The notes under the pieces: generated by a model
Told to the model about the DNA's origin: nothing
The model's database searches: none
What the model saw: only the letters and a program-made list of their open reading frames with translations
In this document: positions 35,935 through 49,300 of the stretch, piece after piece
How the letters are laid out: every line of letters begins with the position of its first letter
Position numbering within the stretch: the stretch's first letter is position 1
Position numbers and translations under genes: made by a program
Assembly (NCBI RefSeq): GCF_000275845.1
Contig: NW_006766888.1
Span: 998,084-1,062,083 of the forward strand
DNA from: Dichomitus squalens LYAD-421 SS1
Taxonomy: Eukaryota; Basidiomycota; Agaricomycetes; Polyporales; Polyporaceae
Reading direction: 5' to 3'
Length of the DNA: 64,000 nucleotides

Positions 35935-35993
35935 TGCCCTCTCCCCTCCCCGCCCCCTTCTGCTATCCACACATCACCCGCCCTCCATCCGCC

Positions 35994-37590
35994 ATGCAGC
36001 AGCCCACACTCACCAATATCCGCATACGCTCCACCCGCGACGCCCTCCAGATATTCTACGCCGTCGCCCGCAACATCCTCCCCATGACCACCCGCAGGCT
36101 TGATGCGGAGGAGCGCAGAGCGTCAGTCCAAGTACTGCTATCCCAGAAACGTTCAGCCAGACTCATCCCTCTATTCCAGCATCACTTCGGGATGCGTTTA
36201 CATTTGGGAAGAGCGCTGTGCGAACTCCGAGGCCACCGGCATGGGCATGGAACGATGGTGCGTCGGCTGGTGCAGTCCTCATGATATATGTTCCGCCTTT
36301 CCTCAGCTTCCACCATGTTAGGACGGACGGCATGGGCTGGGGACCGAGTCGTGTTCGAGACGTGAGCTTCCCACTCTTTCATGCTTTCGTAACTCCTCAG
36401 CTAATATGACTTTCGCAGGAATTTTTGTTCTACCACCAACGTGAAAATGAAGTACATGAAGACCCCAACAACCCCTCAGCGCGATGGGCGAACATGATGA
36501 GGTACGCATATATCTACTCGTCCTTTTCCACGCTGTCCATCTCACTCTTCTCCCCCTCTCGCTCGTTCTAGAAGACGAGATACCCGCAGCAATCTCCCCT
36601 TCTCCCGGCAGGACGCCGAACGTCTCATCAAGCAGACATACAGTGTGCACGTCTCCCTCCCGGAAGACCGACCTCGCGGCATCACTCGCAAATGGCACCT
36701 GAGTTCGTACCCCCTCGTTCCTGATTGTGGCGTACCGCACTCACCGGACACCCTCAGCCGCATATTTCAGCCAGACGACCCTAGATAGCCTCGGCACAAT
36801 AGAATCCATCCCCGGCGTCGGTGATGTACAGGTTCCAGAAGGCTGGTTCAAGAGCGCACGCGCGAGCAAGATCAACAAGCGCACCGACCCGATGCCTGAG
36901 GACATCGGTGCCGCCACACACGAGCCATGGGGCGTTAACATGTCTCCGGCTGGGACCCATCCCTCCATGCAACCCTATGGACCTGACCTTCCGAAGTGGG
37001 CGAATGCGTCGCCACAGCCCTCTCACGCTCCACACCCCTCGTCGGGCGCATATATCTCCTCGCAGAACCCATATCCGACGCCTCGAAGCTCATATGAGTC
37101 CGTCGAGTACACAGCCCGACCGCTCTCTTCGCATCAGCCTCAGAACCAGTACCCTCCTTCGACAGCGGCGACCCCCTCTTATCCGCCCCCTCCACCAGGC
37201 CAGTTACCGACGCTCCATGATTCCGGCCTGGCCATGTATCGCGATCCTTCTCCATATACCCAATCCTCCTCCTCCTCTTCGGACCCTGGGACCTCTCCTC
37301 GGACGTTCTCGTCGCCACTCACCCCACCCTCGAATGCCTCGCTGCCCCTCTCGATCAAGAACGAGAAGAGCGCCGCTCCGAACGTACCGAAGCTGGTCCC
37401 ACTTTCCTATCTGCAAGGCCTGCAGTCGCAAGGGCGTCAGCCGCGGGACCCAATGGACACCTTCTACCTACAGCGACTCTCGACGCAGGAGATGAAGGAG
37501 TCCAATCGCCATTCATGGGCGAGCTCTGTTTCGTACGACAGATTCGGCGAGGACGAGGCGAAGCCGGCACTCGTCAGCTCGCGGTGGTGA
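35994..37590 (+). CDS. Gti1/Pac2 (WOPR-domain) transcription factor
   Basis: Six exons: 35994-36121, 36180-36257, 36322-36361, 36419-36501, 36572-36702 and 36758-37590. They give 430 residues. The bipartite WOPR DNA-binding fold is visible. Part A is TNIRIRSTRDALQIFYAV...GCVYIWEE, MERWTDG and WGPSRV, ending EFLFYHQ. Part B contains LIKQTYSVHV and RKWHLTAYF. The remaining ~230 residues are Ser/Pro/Gln-rich and probably an activation region. The family is fungal-only and includes Wor1, Ryp1, Sge1, Pac2 and Gti1, which act as switches of morphology, mating or virulence-related growth. Pac2/Gti1-type is the broad call; the target genes are unknown. It is the only gene between about 31.65 and 41.94 kb. 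Confidence 0.92.
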
Positions 37591-40500
37591 TAAGACAGGT
37601 CGCAATCTCATGCCTGCCCATTGCCTTCCGTGCTTCAAAAGGGGGTGTACATTTCACCATTCCAGTCTCCGGTTCCATGAGTTTGTCTGGCCGTTGCATG
37701 GGCTTCTCGGTGATTGGCGTCCTCTCTGGACCTCATGATCAGCCTTGACCGTGGACGGCGAAGATAGTCACGGCGCCAGGAGGCGATCTGGGCCCAGGCC
37801 TCCAACGTGGAACCGGCATCTTGATCACGACATCCATCTGGACCTGCGTCAGTGCCAGCGTTCATGTCCACGCCCTCCCCTCTACCCCGGGTCCGCTTCG
37901 CTTCGCTGTGTCAGTGCAGATGGCGGCACGCTGCAGCGATGTATGCCCTCGTCACGTCCATCAGACCATTCATCATTCGCAGCCCCGCCTCTCGGCCGCG
38001 AGGCCACCCCATCTCAAATCCATCTGGGTTCGCACCCACATCCGCACTGCTTCTTGGGCATCCCTGGCGTCTCTTTTGATGTCGATGGCGTCGTTCGATG
38101 ATGCCCGCCCGCTCTGTTGGAGATCCAGACATCCGTATGGACACAGGGACGTGTAGTTGTTGACCGTGTCATCGCCCCCTCGCGTACCGGCTTTTTCCCC
38201 CATCAGCTCGTCTTGCATCATGACGCATGCCCGTACGCCCCTTCACGCCCCGATTGTACGACCTCGTTGAAGATATACAAACGACGTTCCGCTCCGGACT
38301 ATACCCCAAAACAATCATTGATTCCCACTCATCTTGCGTTCTGTGGTCCGTGTTCCGTACTCCATGTCGCCTCGTGTTATTCGGTTCTTGTTGTGCTTTG
38401 ATCTCTTGTGGTTCTAATTGTCTCAGTGTGTCTCTGCTTCTCTCGCATCGCATCGACCGCCCATTCCACACGCATACAACCACTGTCTACGGGGAGCCGT
38501 CTATTTCCAGGGCTCTGTTCTCGTCGCAATCTCTCCATACTATCAGTCCGCAGACCGCTGCTTCCCGCTATCAATATGGATGCCCTCTCCCTTGCTGAGC
38601 AACGTTTCCTGCGCTATCCGGATATCGTATGTAATATAGACCCTGTACGCCTACAATACCTCGCCCATCTCCTACGAAGCACTGCGCTTGGGCATGTATT
38701 CCCCCACACCCATCTACTGCGTCGCTCGCACGCGAAGCAGGTCCAAATTTGATTCTGCGCTAGCCCATCAGGACATCTAGCGTTGGACACACGTCTGGAT
38801 CTCCCATGTTCTGTACGAGCTGAACCTTCATGTGCTCGCTTAGTCGGCCTTGTTTCCTTAACTGTGCGCCTGCTGTTATCTGCGTCGTCATCCTGGCCGG
38901 CTTGGGAGACTGCGCTGCGTGTGTGTCTGTGAGACCGTGTCTCGGATGCGGGTGGGGCAGATAGCGCGTGAAAGTGCGTCCCCCGGACCCTAACGCCGCA
39001 TCTGAAACCGGTGACATCTCAACGTTATGATTGACTCGGGTATGCGATTGTAGTATACGTTGCGCAGCGGACAGACAGCCTGGGGGTAGACAGATGCGTA
39101 CGGTCCAAGAGAGGTTGACACGCCTGCACCGTGTCGACGCCCCGCGCGCCCCCTCGTCCTCCTCGTCCGACCCAAGCAAGCGCAAGCTGAGCAAGTCCCC
39201 CAGGCGTCCGCGCTGTCTGAGCCCCAATTACAGAGATTCAAGAACAAGGCAACAAAACCCGTTGGAACGCGCCTGCCATACTGGAACGTCCGCGGGCGAC
39301 TGCGCAAAGCGCTTTGCAGCCGGAAGGATTTTGGAGTGCTTATATGATAAGTACTTCGGGCGACTCGCCAGCGTTCCCTCGATCGGGGTCCAGACGGGAT
39401 CATCTGAATATTGTCTTCCCGGAATATCCTGAACGTACGTACCTGCGTACGTAACCACGCCACCGTGTATTAATATATGACAGTCCCAACGTCTCTCAGT
39501 CCAACAGTACTTACTAGTGTGTGTTGGTGGCTACTTATCGAGACCCGCGTCCGCTCATCGCACCCGGATCCATTTACGTGAGCTCTTCTCGAATTTCCAT
39601 CCTTGAGTTTCATTAATGTATTCTGATATGCAGCGGGCCGGCGTGAACGATCAGATGTGAGCGAATCTGGCCAGGGAGCATCGGGAAGGATCTGAGACCA
39701 CCCCGCTCCTGGACGTCTCTCGATCGCGCGCTCGAGCTTATGACCGGACACTCTAACGACGCCTCCGCCACCGGAGTTCTCAACGCTTGAGCCTGGCCTC
39801 TGCCCCATCTCTTCGGTTTGCAGCATACAAATCCAATGCCCAGCGACTCCAAGTGCGTCTGAGCGAGGAATAGCGGGGGGCGTTCGTATACACCCGATGA
39901 CAGGTGCATACGCACGTTACTACATGTGGAATGGGACGGGAGGCGCCCGTCCATGTGCTGTTACGCCGCTGGGCATATCTCTGGGACCTGATTGCCACCT
40001 CTACGATGCGGCGGTCCTGGCTCCGCAAGTGTTCCCGAACCTCGAGCGCGTCGGCGAAGGCACCAATCAAGACTGTCCCGGACAAAGACCTCCGTTTCAC
40101 GCGAAGGGAGTCCGTGTTGACAGCTGTGGAAACCCGACGTGTGCGATCGCCCAACGTTTCACTTGCAACGCCGCCCTAACATGAGGCTCGCATCTCCATC
40201 TGTCCTGGGGCCACTCTTCGGTCGCAAGATAGGACACCCAGCTTTGTAGGTCAATAGGTCTGTATTGGATATATGATTACAAAAGGAGATCATCCTCAAG
40301 CGATTCAAACGGAACACCGCTCTGATGAAGATGAACAAATTCAAGCTGATTAGCCCTCGTCCTAGGGGCGATAGTGCAGTATGTATGTACTACTGTCGGG
40401 TCTACTTGAGCCCTCGAAATATCGAGTACCTGAACCCTTGAAGTTGGTGGCTGGCGCATCGGAAGCAATTGTACCGCCGGCTGCACCATTTTCATCTAAA

Positions 40501-41935
40501 GACCCGGGGCGAGGAGCTAAGCCCGAGAAGTCCCTCCGGATTTTCACGGCTCATCATGCATCAGCACTCGTGCAGACGATGACGTCGCGGGCACGACCGA
40601 GGGTGCTTGTTGGCCGCTGGTGCCGACGCATTGTCACTGATCAAAAACCTGCCCAGACCGGCGAGCGGGCGCAGCGCGGCGGAAATCTCATAAAATCTGA
40701 GAGCGAAACCGGACGGGCGGCACCTCCAGTCGTGCCAGCCGCAATTAGCGGCGATGGGCGATAAACGATACACTATATCGACAGGCACGCGGCCCCGCTT
40801 GTCGGCTTCCGTCCGGGGCACCTGTCACCCTCCCGCGCGAGAAGCCTTCGTGGAGGGACGCGGGAAGGCTTCACGGTAAATCAGCTTTGATAGTGCCACC
40901 TTCATGATGAACCGGCATCGTCGCCATGAGGTTCTGGCTGGGGACGCAAGCAGTCCATTGCATATGTACGTGCTTTCGTGTCTGAAGTGCTTATGACACT
41001 TGCAAACCTACGCTTCGCTCCTGGTTCTATCTCAATTATAATATACAAGATCATCAACTTCAGCTTCTCGGTGGAATCATGCCGTTCCTTCGGCTCGGCT
41101 TAGAGGGCCCATCTCATTTACAATGCATAGTGCGGAGACAAGCGACGGTAAAGTTCAAATGCAGCAACTCGGCAGGCAAATGCACCATCACCCTGCAAGC
41201 TCGCTAGCACGAGGCTTCCGGAATGTCGAACTCCACCGAATCTGCCAGTGCCGCATTTGGAGGAATAGAAGCATGAGTAATGGGAGACGAGCTGACCTGA
41301 TGATGCGGTCGGAGACAAGTTGCTGTGATGGACATGACGAGCTGGGAGCCATCCCCGCCAACCGCATGCAGATACTAGATTCCTTCCTGGCGTTTCCTAT
41401 TCAGACGCCTTCTACGAAGACATGCTGACTTTAAAGGATAGATTGGCGAGACCCGTGCATCTAGCGAAGCTCATGAGTTGATAACCCGCTGGAGGCCTGG
41501 GGATTCTGACGACCCTACAAACGGGAAAGCTGCAACATCCATTCACAAGCCTCACACTCACGTCCGTCAGAGCCTCGTGGTACAGTGAGTATGTGGGTTG
41601 TGCGCATGACGTGCTGTCAAAAGCAGGGCGACAATTGTATCTGAGGCATCAGGCGTTGCGTTTAGACTTTTGCCAACCGTCATCGGCTAGAGGGCTTCCC
41701 GGACCATCGGAGCGCTATGTACTCAGAAAGGGTATACGAACTACGGTGGCATGCGGACACCCCTGCTTTCCTCTTTCTCCAGGTATGCGACAAGAATGCG
41801 ATAGCGGTGGGAGAATCACACGGGCCTGGAATTCGGTGACTCGTACCCGTGCACAAGCATCTGGACCTCGTCCCCTCTGGCGCTGCCCCCCTGCGATGGC
41901 ATCCCAAAGTGCATAGGACGAGCGAAGGGCATTGG
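37591..41935. other. 4.3-kb gene-poor region downstream of the WOPR regulator
   Basis: No gene can be supported. The longest frames (for example 38760-39227 minus and 39031-39432 plus) overlap each other and have no recognisable domain. No terminal repeats, transposase or reverse-transcriptase motifs are visible. The first few hundred bases are probably the 3' UTR of the WOPR gene. Confidence 0.5.
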
Positions 41936-44644
41936 TCATGAGTCATCATCGGTGCCGCCAACGCTCGCCTCCCAGAGCGCGCGTACTTGTCGCCAGATCT
42001 TGAGGACACCTGTGCCGATGCTGTAGAACGTACGAGAGGGCAACAAATTGCCCGCGTCGCGAGGAGGAAGAGAATCCATCAGCATGACGGGAACCAGGGT
42101 AGGCGTTAGGAAGGGGAAAAGGAATGGAACGGTACGCGGAAGCAGCGGACAGTGAATGACACGTACTTCGCATCGGCTACGGCGTCCAACAGAACCCACT
42201 GCGTTGTTTGCCCGGACGGCGGCGGTAGGCCATTCGGAGACGCACCTGGCCCTTGGGGTTGGGGCTCGGGTGGGGAGGTCGCTATCGTGCGATTCTTCCG
42301 CGAGGACCTGCCTTTAGACGTCTTGGGGAAGGCGGGGCCTGCAAGCTCGGGTTCCGGAACGAGCGGCGGAGGTTCGTCGCTTGAGCCACCCTCAAGCACG
42401 ACCCATTGGACCCGGTACGTCTTCCTGATATGAGAAAATATGTGCAGCACGTCACCCGCTGGCACTATCTTTACCACACGTGGGCCACTCTCCGCGCCTT
42501 TGCTGGTGGCAACATTGGAACCTGCCGCAGTTAGCTTAGGCTTGGGTCGTGACCTACGATAGGCCTGGCTCTGTCTCCCTCGTTCTTCCTCCGATTCCCT
42601 GTCTGAGCCATGGGGCGGGCGTGAGGAACGTGGGGGCGGGGAGACGAGAAGCGCGGATAGGAGCTTGTCCGCTATCTTAGTTTGCGCGGAAGGCGGCGTG
42701 GTCACGGGAACGTTTGAACTGGTGGGAAATTCTTGGAGGCCGGCGAGAAGTCCTGGAGGGGTCACGAAACAAGAGTTCAGCATTCAGCCTCGCTGACGCG
42801 CTTCGGCTCAGAACGGACGCCGTCTCAGGGAAGACGTAGGAGAACTTTGTCAAGGCGCTTGCGTGCGTATTGCGCGGGCCATGCGCATTCGCCTCTCATT
42901 CTCCGAGGCGGCTACCTGAACTCGACTCACCTCCTCCTGGACGGCGGACCAGCAGGAACCAGCGCTCTTGGGCAGTTGCGGTTGCGCCTTTCCTCCATTC
43001 GATAACGTTCACTATATCCAACTCTTCCCTGGCCTTCTTCTTCTCGACCTTCATGGGGTATGCTGTCACCAGGCTCCCGTCAGGGAGGGGCTCGCATAAC
43101 TTGCAAAACTCCTCGATGTCTGGGACGGGTGCAAGGTCCGCAGAGGAACTCGCGGATGTCCCCCCATACTGCGTATCCTACAAATCGGAGCTCAAGGTAA
43201 GTTTTGCATTTCATGACGTGCACAATCCCGCGTGTGACGGAGTGTTTGAACACGTACCTTGCAGACGGGCTCGTCTTCTGAGCCGTTCGCATTCCCGCGG
43301 AGATGTTGCAAGCGCTTTGAGGCTGCGGCATAAGCGCCACAGGCGCGCTGCAACGGACACGTGTCGCAGGACGGGTCGCGTACCTTGCAGACAGTTGATC
43401 CAAGTTCTATCAGTGCTTGGTTGAGATCACCAGGGCGGTCGGCATCCTTGACGAGGACGGCTGCGCCGGCCCATAGAACATCAAGAGTTTGCTTCGCCTT
43501 CGGCGGTGCGTGGAGCGCCAGTATGCGGCTGAGAAGTCGATGAACATTCCCATCAAGCTTGTAGGACAGCGTCAGTACCAGTATCACCGCAGAACTTTGT
43601 TGCTGGACAAAATCAAAACTGCATCATGCTTCTCATAGCGGTACAAAGGTAGACCGCATGAAGCTGATGCAGACCCTTGTGAGATGCGACGCAGGATTGC
43701 CGCCAGAATACAAGCGACTCGCGCCATTGTAGCCTACCTGCAAAGGCCTTCTCCGATGTCCAACACGACTTTGTTGAGAATAAGGTACGCACCACTGGAA
43801 CACGTTCGTTGTAGGCGATGGAACATATTGCCCCCGCGCTATATCGACCGATACCAGGGATTGTCTTCTCCATCTCTTCGGCATTGTCAGGCAGGCGGCC
43901 TTTGAAGTCTTGAACGGCCTTTTGGGCGCCGCTGAGCAGGCGAGCCGCCCGTGAATAGTAACCGAGCCCTTTCCAAATGCTATTCACAGCGTCTATGTTC
44001 GATGCCGCCTGAAGGATGAATGTGAACACGGGGCTGGTTGACATGCGATCATGACTCGGATCTGTTACGCACTAAATCTCTTATAGTAGGAAACCTGTAT
44101 AAAGCCTCTCAGTCAGGATACAAAAAGGACACCGCTCAAAACGCACTTCTCCATCCACTTATTGTAGTACGGTATGACTGTGGCCACTTGCGTTTGCTGT
44201 AGCATGATCTCTGACACCCACACCTAACAAATGTAAGACTAGCTGTCAAGGTCAGATTGAGATGCGTGTCAGGAGATAGCGCACCTCATAGGCTCGTTGA
44301 GCTTTCTGTTCCGCATCCCATGAATGTTCGAACGGTTTTCGCCATGGCATGCCCCGAGACGCGTGTACGCCCTCATACCATTCCAAGAGAGCCTCGCGAA
44401 GGGGTGCTGCGTGTGCGATAACGTGCAGAGACACACGGTGCGGACGTGTATGGGGAATCTCAGATGACTCAACGACCTCGGCTTCGGGCAAATATTCTGC
44501 ATCCGAAGCATCGCGTTTCCTGCCCGCCCCCTTGGACTTGGTCTGTCTCTTTGCTGGTTTCCTCCCCATGACTGCGTTTCTCCTTTGCTTGATAGGCTCA
44601 AACGACGAGTCATCATCTGACTCGATCTTGCGTTTCCTGGCCAT
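41936..44644 (-). CDS. A/G-specific adenine DNA glycosylase (MutY/MUTYH)
   Basis: Removes adenine mispaired with 8-oxoguanine in base-excision repair. Eight exons on the minus strand: 44644-44285, 44223-44147, 44094-44073, 44008-43793, 43557-43258, 43177-42931, 42752-42167 and 42020-41936. They give 630 residues. The N-terminus is basic ([15 protein letters not shown]), probably nuclear-targeting. The helix-hairpin-helix glycosylase has [11 protein letters not shown], with catalytic Glu125, then [20 protein letters not shown] and LDGNVHR with Asp227. The iron-sulphur cluster ligands are Cys282, 289, 292 and 298 (C-x6-C-x2-C-x5-C). The NUDIX-like C-terminus has [22 protein letters not shown] and a tail [12 protein letters not shown]. 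That domain contains two low-complexity insertions. Exon 3 is 22 nt. Confidence 0.94.
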
Positions 44645-45058
44645 AGGGGGACTCGTACGTCGGCGGGTATTGGCGGATGGTCGGAATGGGTGGCGATAAG
44701 ACTTTGCAATATGAACCGCGTCTCGCGCGTGGACGCGTTCTGACACGCGCGCCAAAACAAGTCACGTGCGGCCGTATGGCCACGTCGGGCGCTCTCTTCC
44801 GAATCCCCCGATATGCGACAAGATATTATGAGTAGCTCAAAACAAAAGTTTGCAGCTGGAGGCGATGAGTGAGGCTGATACCGCTCAAGGTGGTCGTTGG
44901 CGAGGACGGTTTCAGCGGGCTGATGAGATGATGTGGTGATGGGAAGGGCAACGCAGCGACAGATCCACGTTCCCACGGGTATTGGCCACGTCGCCGTCGG
45001 CGCACGCCCAACACTCTCCTTCTCCACTCATCGTCTTCCTCTCTTTCTTCACCCCGCC
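44645..45058. other. Divergent intergenic region, MutY / Erv29
   Basis: A 414-bp head-to-head gap holding both promoters. Part of it is open on the minus strand upstream of the MutY ATG, but no ATG-initiated extension with a recognisable sequence was found. Confidence 0.5.
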
Positions 45059-46324
45059 ATGTCCGCCCGCATCAACATCGCCCGCCCGGCCTCTGGAGGC
45101 TACAGTCCTGACCCACACGGTTTTGCCAACTCAAGACCCTCTGCCGGCTACAGAGCCGCGAATCCCGATGACCCCGTAGAGAAGATCCGGGCATTCGCGA
45201 GCCAGGTCGAGGACTACTCTGAAATATACTCCCAGCCTCTCAAACCGCACCTCCCGACCATTGGACGGTTTCTGATTGTTGGTACGTTCTTGGAGGACTC
45301 GCTGCGTATCATCACGCAATGGGGCGACCAGCTTTGGTACCTCCAAAGGTGAGTATGAACGTGACATGATGTCCGCGCATTTATCAGAACACCCGCAACG
45401 CAGACACCGTCATTTTCCATGGGGCATTTCCCATATCTTCCTGATCCTCAACGTCATCGTGCGTATGCAGTATCGTCCAAGTAGGAAGCTGAATGCGAGC
45501 TGTGCTCCCCTTGCAGACTATGCTTGTTGGTTCGGGAGCCGTGATCACGAAAAGATACACTGAATACGCGGTTGGCGGCCTTCTTGGTGTCGTCATCATC
45601 CAAGCATTGGGTTATGGCCTGATTTTCGACCTCAACTTTTTCCTCCGTAACCTGAGTGTCATCGGTGGTCTGTTGATGGTCTTCAGCGATTCGATGTACT
45701 CGCGCAAGAAGCTCTTTGCTGGCCTCCCCACACTGTCAGAGAATGACCGCAAGAAATAGTGAGTGTCGACCTTGACTTGTGGCAAACGCAGACACGTGAC
45801 CTTCCGATGACACCAGCTTCTTGCTCGCGGGCCGCGTTCTCCTCATCTTCCTGTTCATCGGGTTCATCCTCCGTGGACAGTGGAGCATTGCCCGGTTCTT
45901 TGTCTCCATCATCGGTCTTGTGGCATGCATTATGGTTGCTGTCGGCTTCAAGGCGAAGTGGTCCGCGGCGTTCCTGGTCGTGACCTTGAGTATCTTCAAC
46001 GTTTTCATCAACAACTGGTGGAGCGTCCACTCCGCCCACCCGCAACGCGACTTCCTTAAGTAAGCTTCTTACACTACATGGTGCTTGGTTGTGTATATTA
46101 ATTTACCGTATAGGTATGACTTTTTCCAGACGCTATGTTCGTATAAATCTATGAGCACTTCGTATCAGCCGCTCACCATGCTGAATACCTCTAGCTATCG
46201 TTGGTGGCCTTATTCTCCTCGTCAACATGGGCCCCGGTAAGTGCGCTTGGTCGTGAAGACCTTCCCCATGCTCATCTTTCATTCAGGTGGTCTGTCAGTG
46301 GACGAGAAGAAGAAGACCTACTAG
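45059..46324 (+). CDS. ERV29: SURF4/Erv29 ER cargo receptor
   Basis: Loads soluble secretory proteins into COPII vesicles at the ER. Seven exons: 45059-45348, 45404-45458, 45517-45758, 45817-46059, 46114-46136, 46195-46236 and 46287-46324. They give 310 residues, the family length. Family signatures include RFLIVGTFLEDSLRI, QWGDQLWYL, FLRNLSVIGG, NNWWSVHSAHPQRDF and KYDFFQTLSIVGG. About seven membrane segments are visible. The C-terminus KKTY is a dilysine (KKXX) signal for COPI-mediated return to the ER. Exon 5 is 23 nt. The gene is divergent from MutY. Confidence 0.95.
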
Positions 46325-49300
46325 GCGTCTACCGGCGTCAGAGTGGTGCGGTGCGCTGTCTGCAGAGGCGCGCATCCCTCAATATGGGACAAGTGTACCC
46401 ACCGTGGCACATGGAAGGACCAGGGTATGGTGGGGCAGCTGGTTTCTCTTGTATCTTTCGCAAAAACAAGGCATGGCGGGGACCGTTCTCCGATATGATT
46501 AATTTAGCTCTACCTTGCTGCCGACATAGGCTACCCAGCGGTATGATCACCCCATGACCAGGACATGCACGCAAGCTCCGATCGTAATGTTAGAACATTA
46601 AGCATGAGCCTCGTGAGTGGTGCTAGTGGCTGAGGGATCTCGGAGATGAATAGATCGTCGTAATTTTCCTGAACAACATGCTTATGGTTTGATCTATACA
46701 ACAAAGGGCGCGTGAACTACAGATGCAATGGTGGTGGGAGGGAATGCATGTTCACTAATGCGGGCGGGAGCGGAACTACCTTGAGACCGTGTTTCGTACG
46801 TACACCCGTTCCGAGGCGCCTAAATTCTCTGCACCGGAGAACGCCACTAGTTCGCGCATACTGACTACTGAATGCGGCCTCCTTGTTGTTCCCTCGCAGC
46901 GGTGTGGATGGTGATGGCGGTCATGATCCATTGCGGCGGATTCGCACTGTAATAGAGACGTGCGCGCTTGCTCTTCGTAACACCGGAAAGATATTCCTTG
47001 GTTCTGGACTTTCAGATAGACTGAATTTGGGGAGGACGAATAGACTGGAGAAGTTTGCGGGTAACCTGCACTGGGCGTTACGTACCGGTACCGTACAGCT
47101 TAAACGCTCCCGAGTGAGCAGCCGTCCTAGCTGGGTGTTTTCTTCCTTCTTCCTTTGCCCCTGCATACCCGAGCCTCCGCAATCCTGGGCCGGGAGCCGT
47201 AGCTCTCGAGCCAGGAGATTTGGAAGCATCAAATGGAGGCCTAGGAGGCCGCAACTCTCTTCACAGACGTCTGTTTCCGTGTACGTGCGAGTACTTTCGT
47301 GCACGCGCACCCACCCACTGGACATGCGTGAGAAGAGGTGGCTAGGTCGGTGTGGGCCGTCGTGTGTGTAAATTTCCCTTCTCGAATTCTCCAGACGTCG
47401 TCGGGCTTTGGGAGATAAAGCGCAGCGGGGGACGTACTGAGCTCAGCACTAGAGCCGCGCTTTTCGAGGGTGAAGACGAGGTCTGGGGCTGCCGTAAGTG
47501 CGAACCCTTCGTGAACCGCGTCCAACTAACAACCCATGGGTTGGGATCCAACCCACGATCGCGCACGATGTGCACATCAAAGCGGTGAAGATTGCGGGAA
47601 GTCGAGGACTGTTCGGAGATTCGCTGTCGCTAGATGGCCGCTGCGGAGATTCGGAGACGAAAGGGAAACATCCGAAGTCCTGCACGTGCGTTAGAGAACC
47701 TGCCAGGAGCCCATCCATCGTCGAGGCTGGTCATGACGCTGCCATATTCCGCAGGACGTCCGCAGGGCGCAGACAAGGTGGCCAGGGTGCAGGTTCTCGG
47801 GGGACACCGCAAGATAGACTGCGAGATGCTGGAGATAAGTAGGGAAGGCTATCGGGGCCGCTGTTCGGGTAAATGAACACGTTCCACGGGAGGTGGCCAC
47901 CTGAGCTTGCTCCAGTCGGACGTGCCAGCTTGGCTGCACGTAATTGAACGTGTGCATCGCATGAGGCTGGCAAAAGGGGAAAGAGGGGACATCCAGCTTG
48001 ATGGTCATTCATGGCATGGGGAAATGAAGGCAGCTGATAGGGAGCCAGGAATATGAAAGCTCCGGGAAGCGCTGAGCGACGTCTTGCGGGTAATGCTGGG
48101 ATGTGCCGGAGGGGGTGCGTGTGGCGAATTCCCGCTGTCGCTCCACCTTCCCGCCCTCGATAACGTGGGCTTGACAGTAGAACTCCGCCTCTGGTAGGAA
48201 AGTTCCGGGGAAGCATGTCGCCACGGATCGGGTGCACCCTGCAGGGTGTAAGGAAAATTAGACACGTTTTCTCATGACTAACAGAACTAGGACTTAGGGG
48301 GTTGTCCATAGAACGTCGAATGCGATGCGTTCTGACCGTACACGAACGATATGCTCATACTTTGTTCATATGACCAGACCGAGGCCGTTCGTGCGTCAAC
48401 CGTGCGTCCAGGTGTCTGTGACGGAACAGAATCCATGCAAGGGTCGTGTGTATCGACGTGGCAGCTAGCGGGAGATAGCGACTTGATTGCCTCATGTAGA
48501 GGAGCATCTATAGAACCTGCCTTTGATAGTCGGCGCAGGCTCCCTCCCAGCTCACAGAGGCACCGCAGTGCATATACAGTAACGGCAGGAACAACAGAGC
48601 TTAGAATACCCGGGAAGGCGACGCCACTTCGCGAAAACTGACCCAGGGCTCACCGTACTGCGGCGGTGTATAGGATCTACGCCGTAGTTAGCGTTCTCTG
48701 CGAACTGCGTTTATGAGCGACGCTATACAAAGGCGGCAATTTCTGCAACATACTGGGTACTTCTGAGAGGAAAAAATAGCCGGAGGCGTGTACGAAGTAT
48801 ACTAGAACAAGGATTTGAGAAGCGCTTCGCCGCGGCTTTGCCCCAATAAGGCCGCGTGCAAGGGACAAGAAGCAATGGTTGGTGTCGAGTCTGGACTATC
48901 TGGTTCCCGCGAAGCGCGTGAGTGAATGAGCATCCACCGGTGAAGATGTCCAACTGTCAGTTAGACTCTCACCAACCTGGAGGCGCATGGCGGTGAGAAG
49001 GCGCAGTAATACTGTGCCATTCGTGGTAGCCTGACCCCCATGTGCGCCGGCCATGAAGTACTTGGCCTGAGCTTGGGAGGAATTAGGGCAGATTGGATTA
49101 GGATTCAGGGTCGCCGAGCGGATGACTGATTCGGAGTCTGAGGCTGCGCAAGCGGGACAATTACGTGCTAGACAAAGTGAGGGTTCAGCACGGAAGAAGT
49201 CAGCGTAGAAGTCCAAGCGTGTAAAGCGAGCGAGGCGTGAGCTCAGGAGACCACTTGTGGATTTCGTTCTATCAGTCTTGAGATTACGACGCTGGTGGTA

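Larger units (their letters stand above)
31650..35993. other. 4.3-kb gene-poor region upstream of the WOPR regulator
   Basis: No gene can be supported. Open frames occur in the GC-rich part (33.4-35.3 kb) on several frames at once, which is typical of GC-rich noncoding DNA, and none shows a domain. The stretch contains a 12-bp palindrome (CAAATGCATTTG, 32114-32125), a tRNA-like B box at 35693-35703 and a TATA box just before the WOPR gene. It probably holds a long promoter and may hold an unrecognised noncoding transcript. Confidence 0.5.

Noticed and set aside
47731..48309. 192-codon minus-strand frame
   Set aside because: Composition is Pro/Arg-rich without a domain, and two other frames are open over the same stretch.
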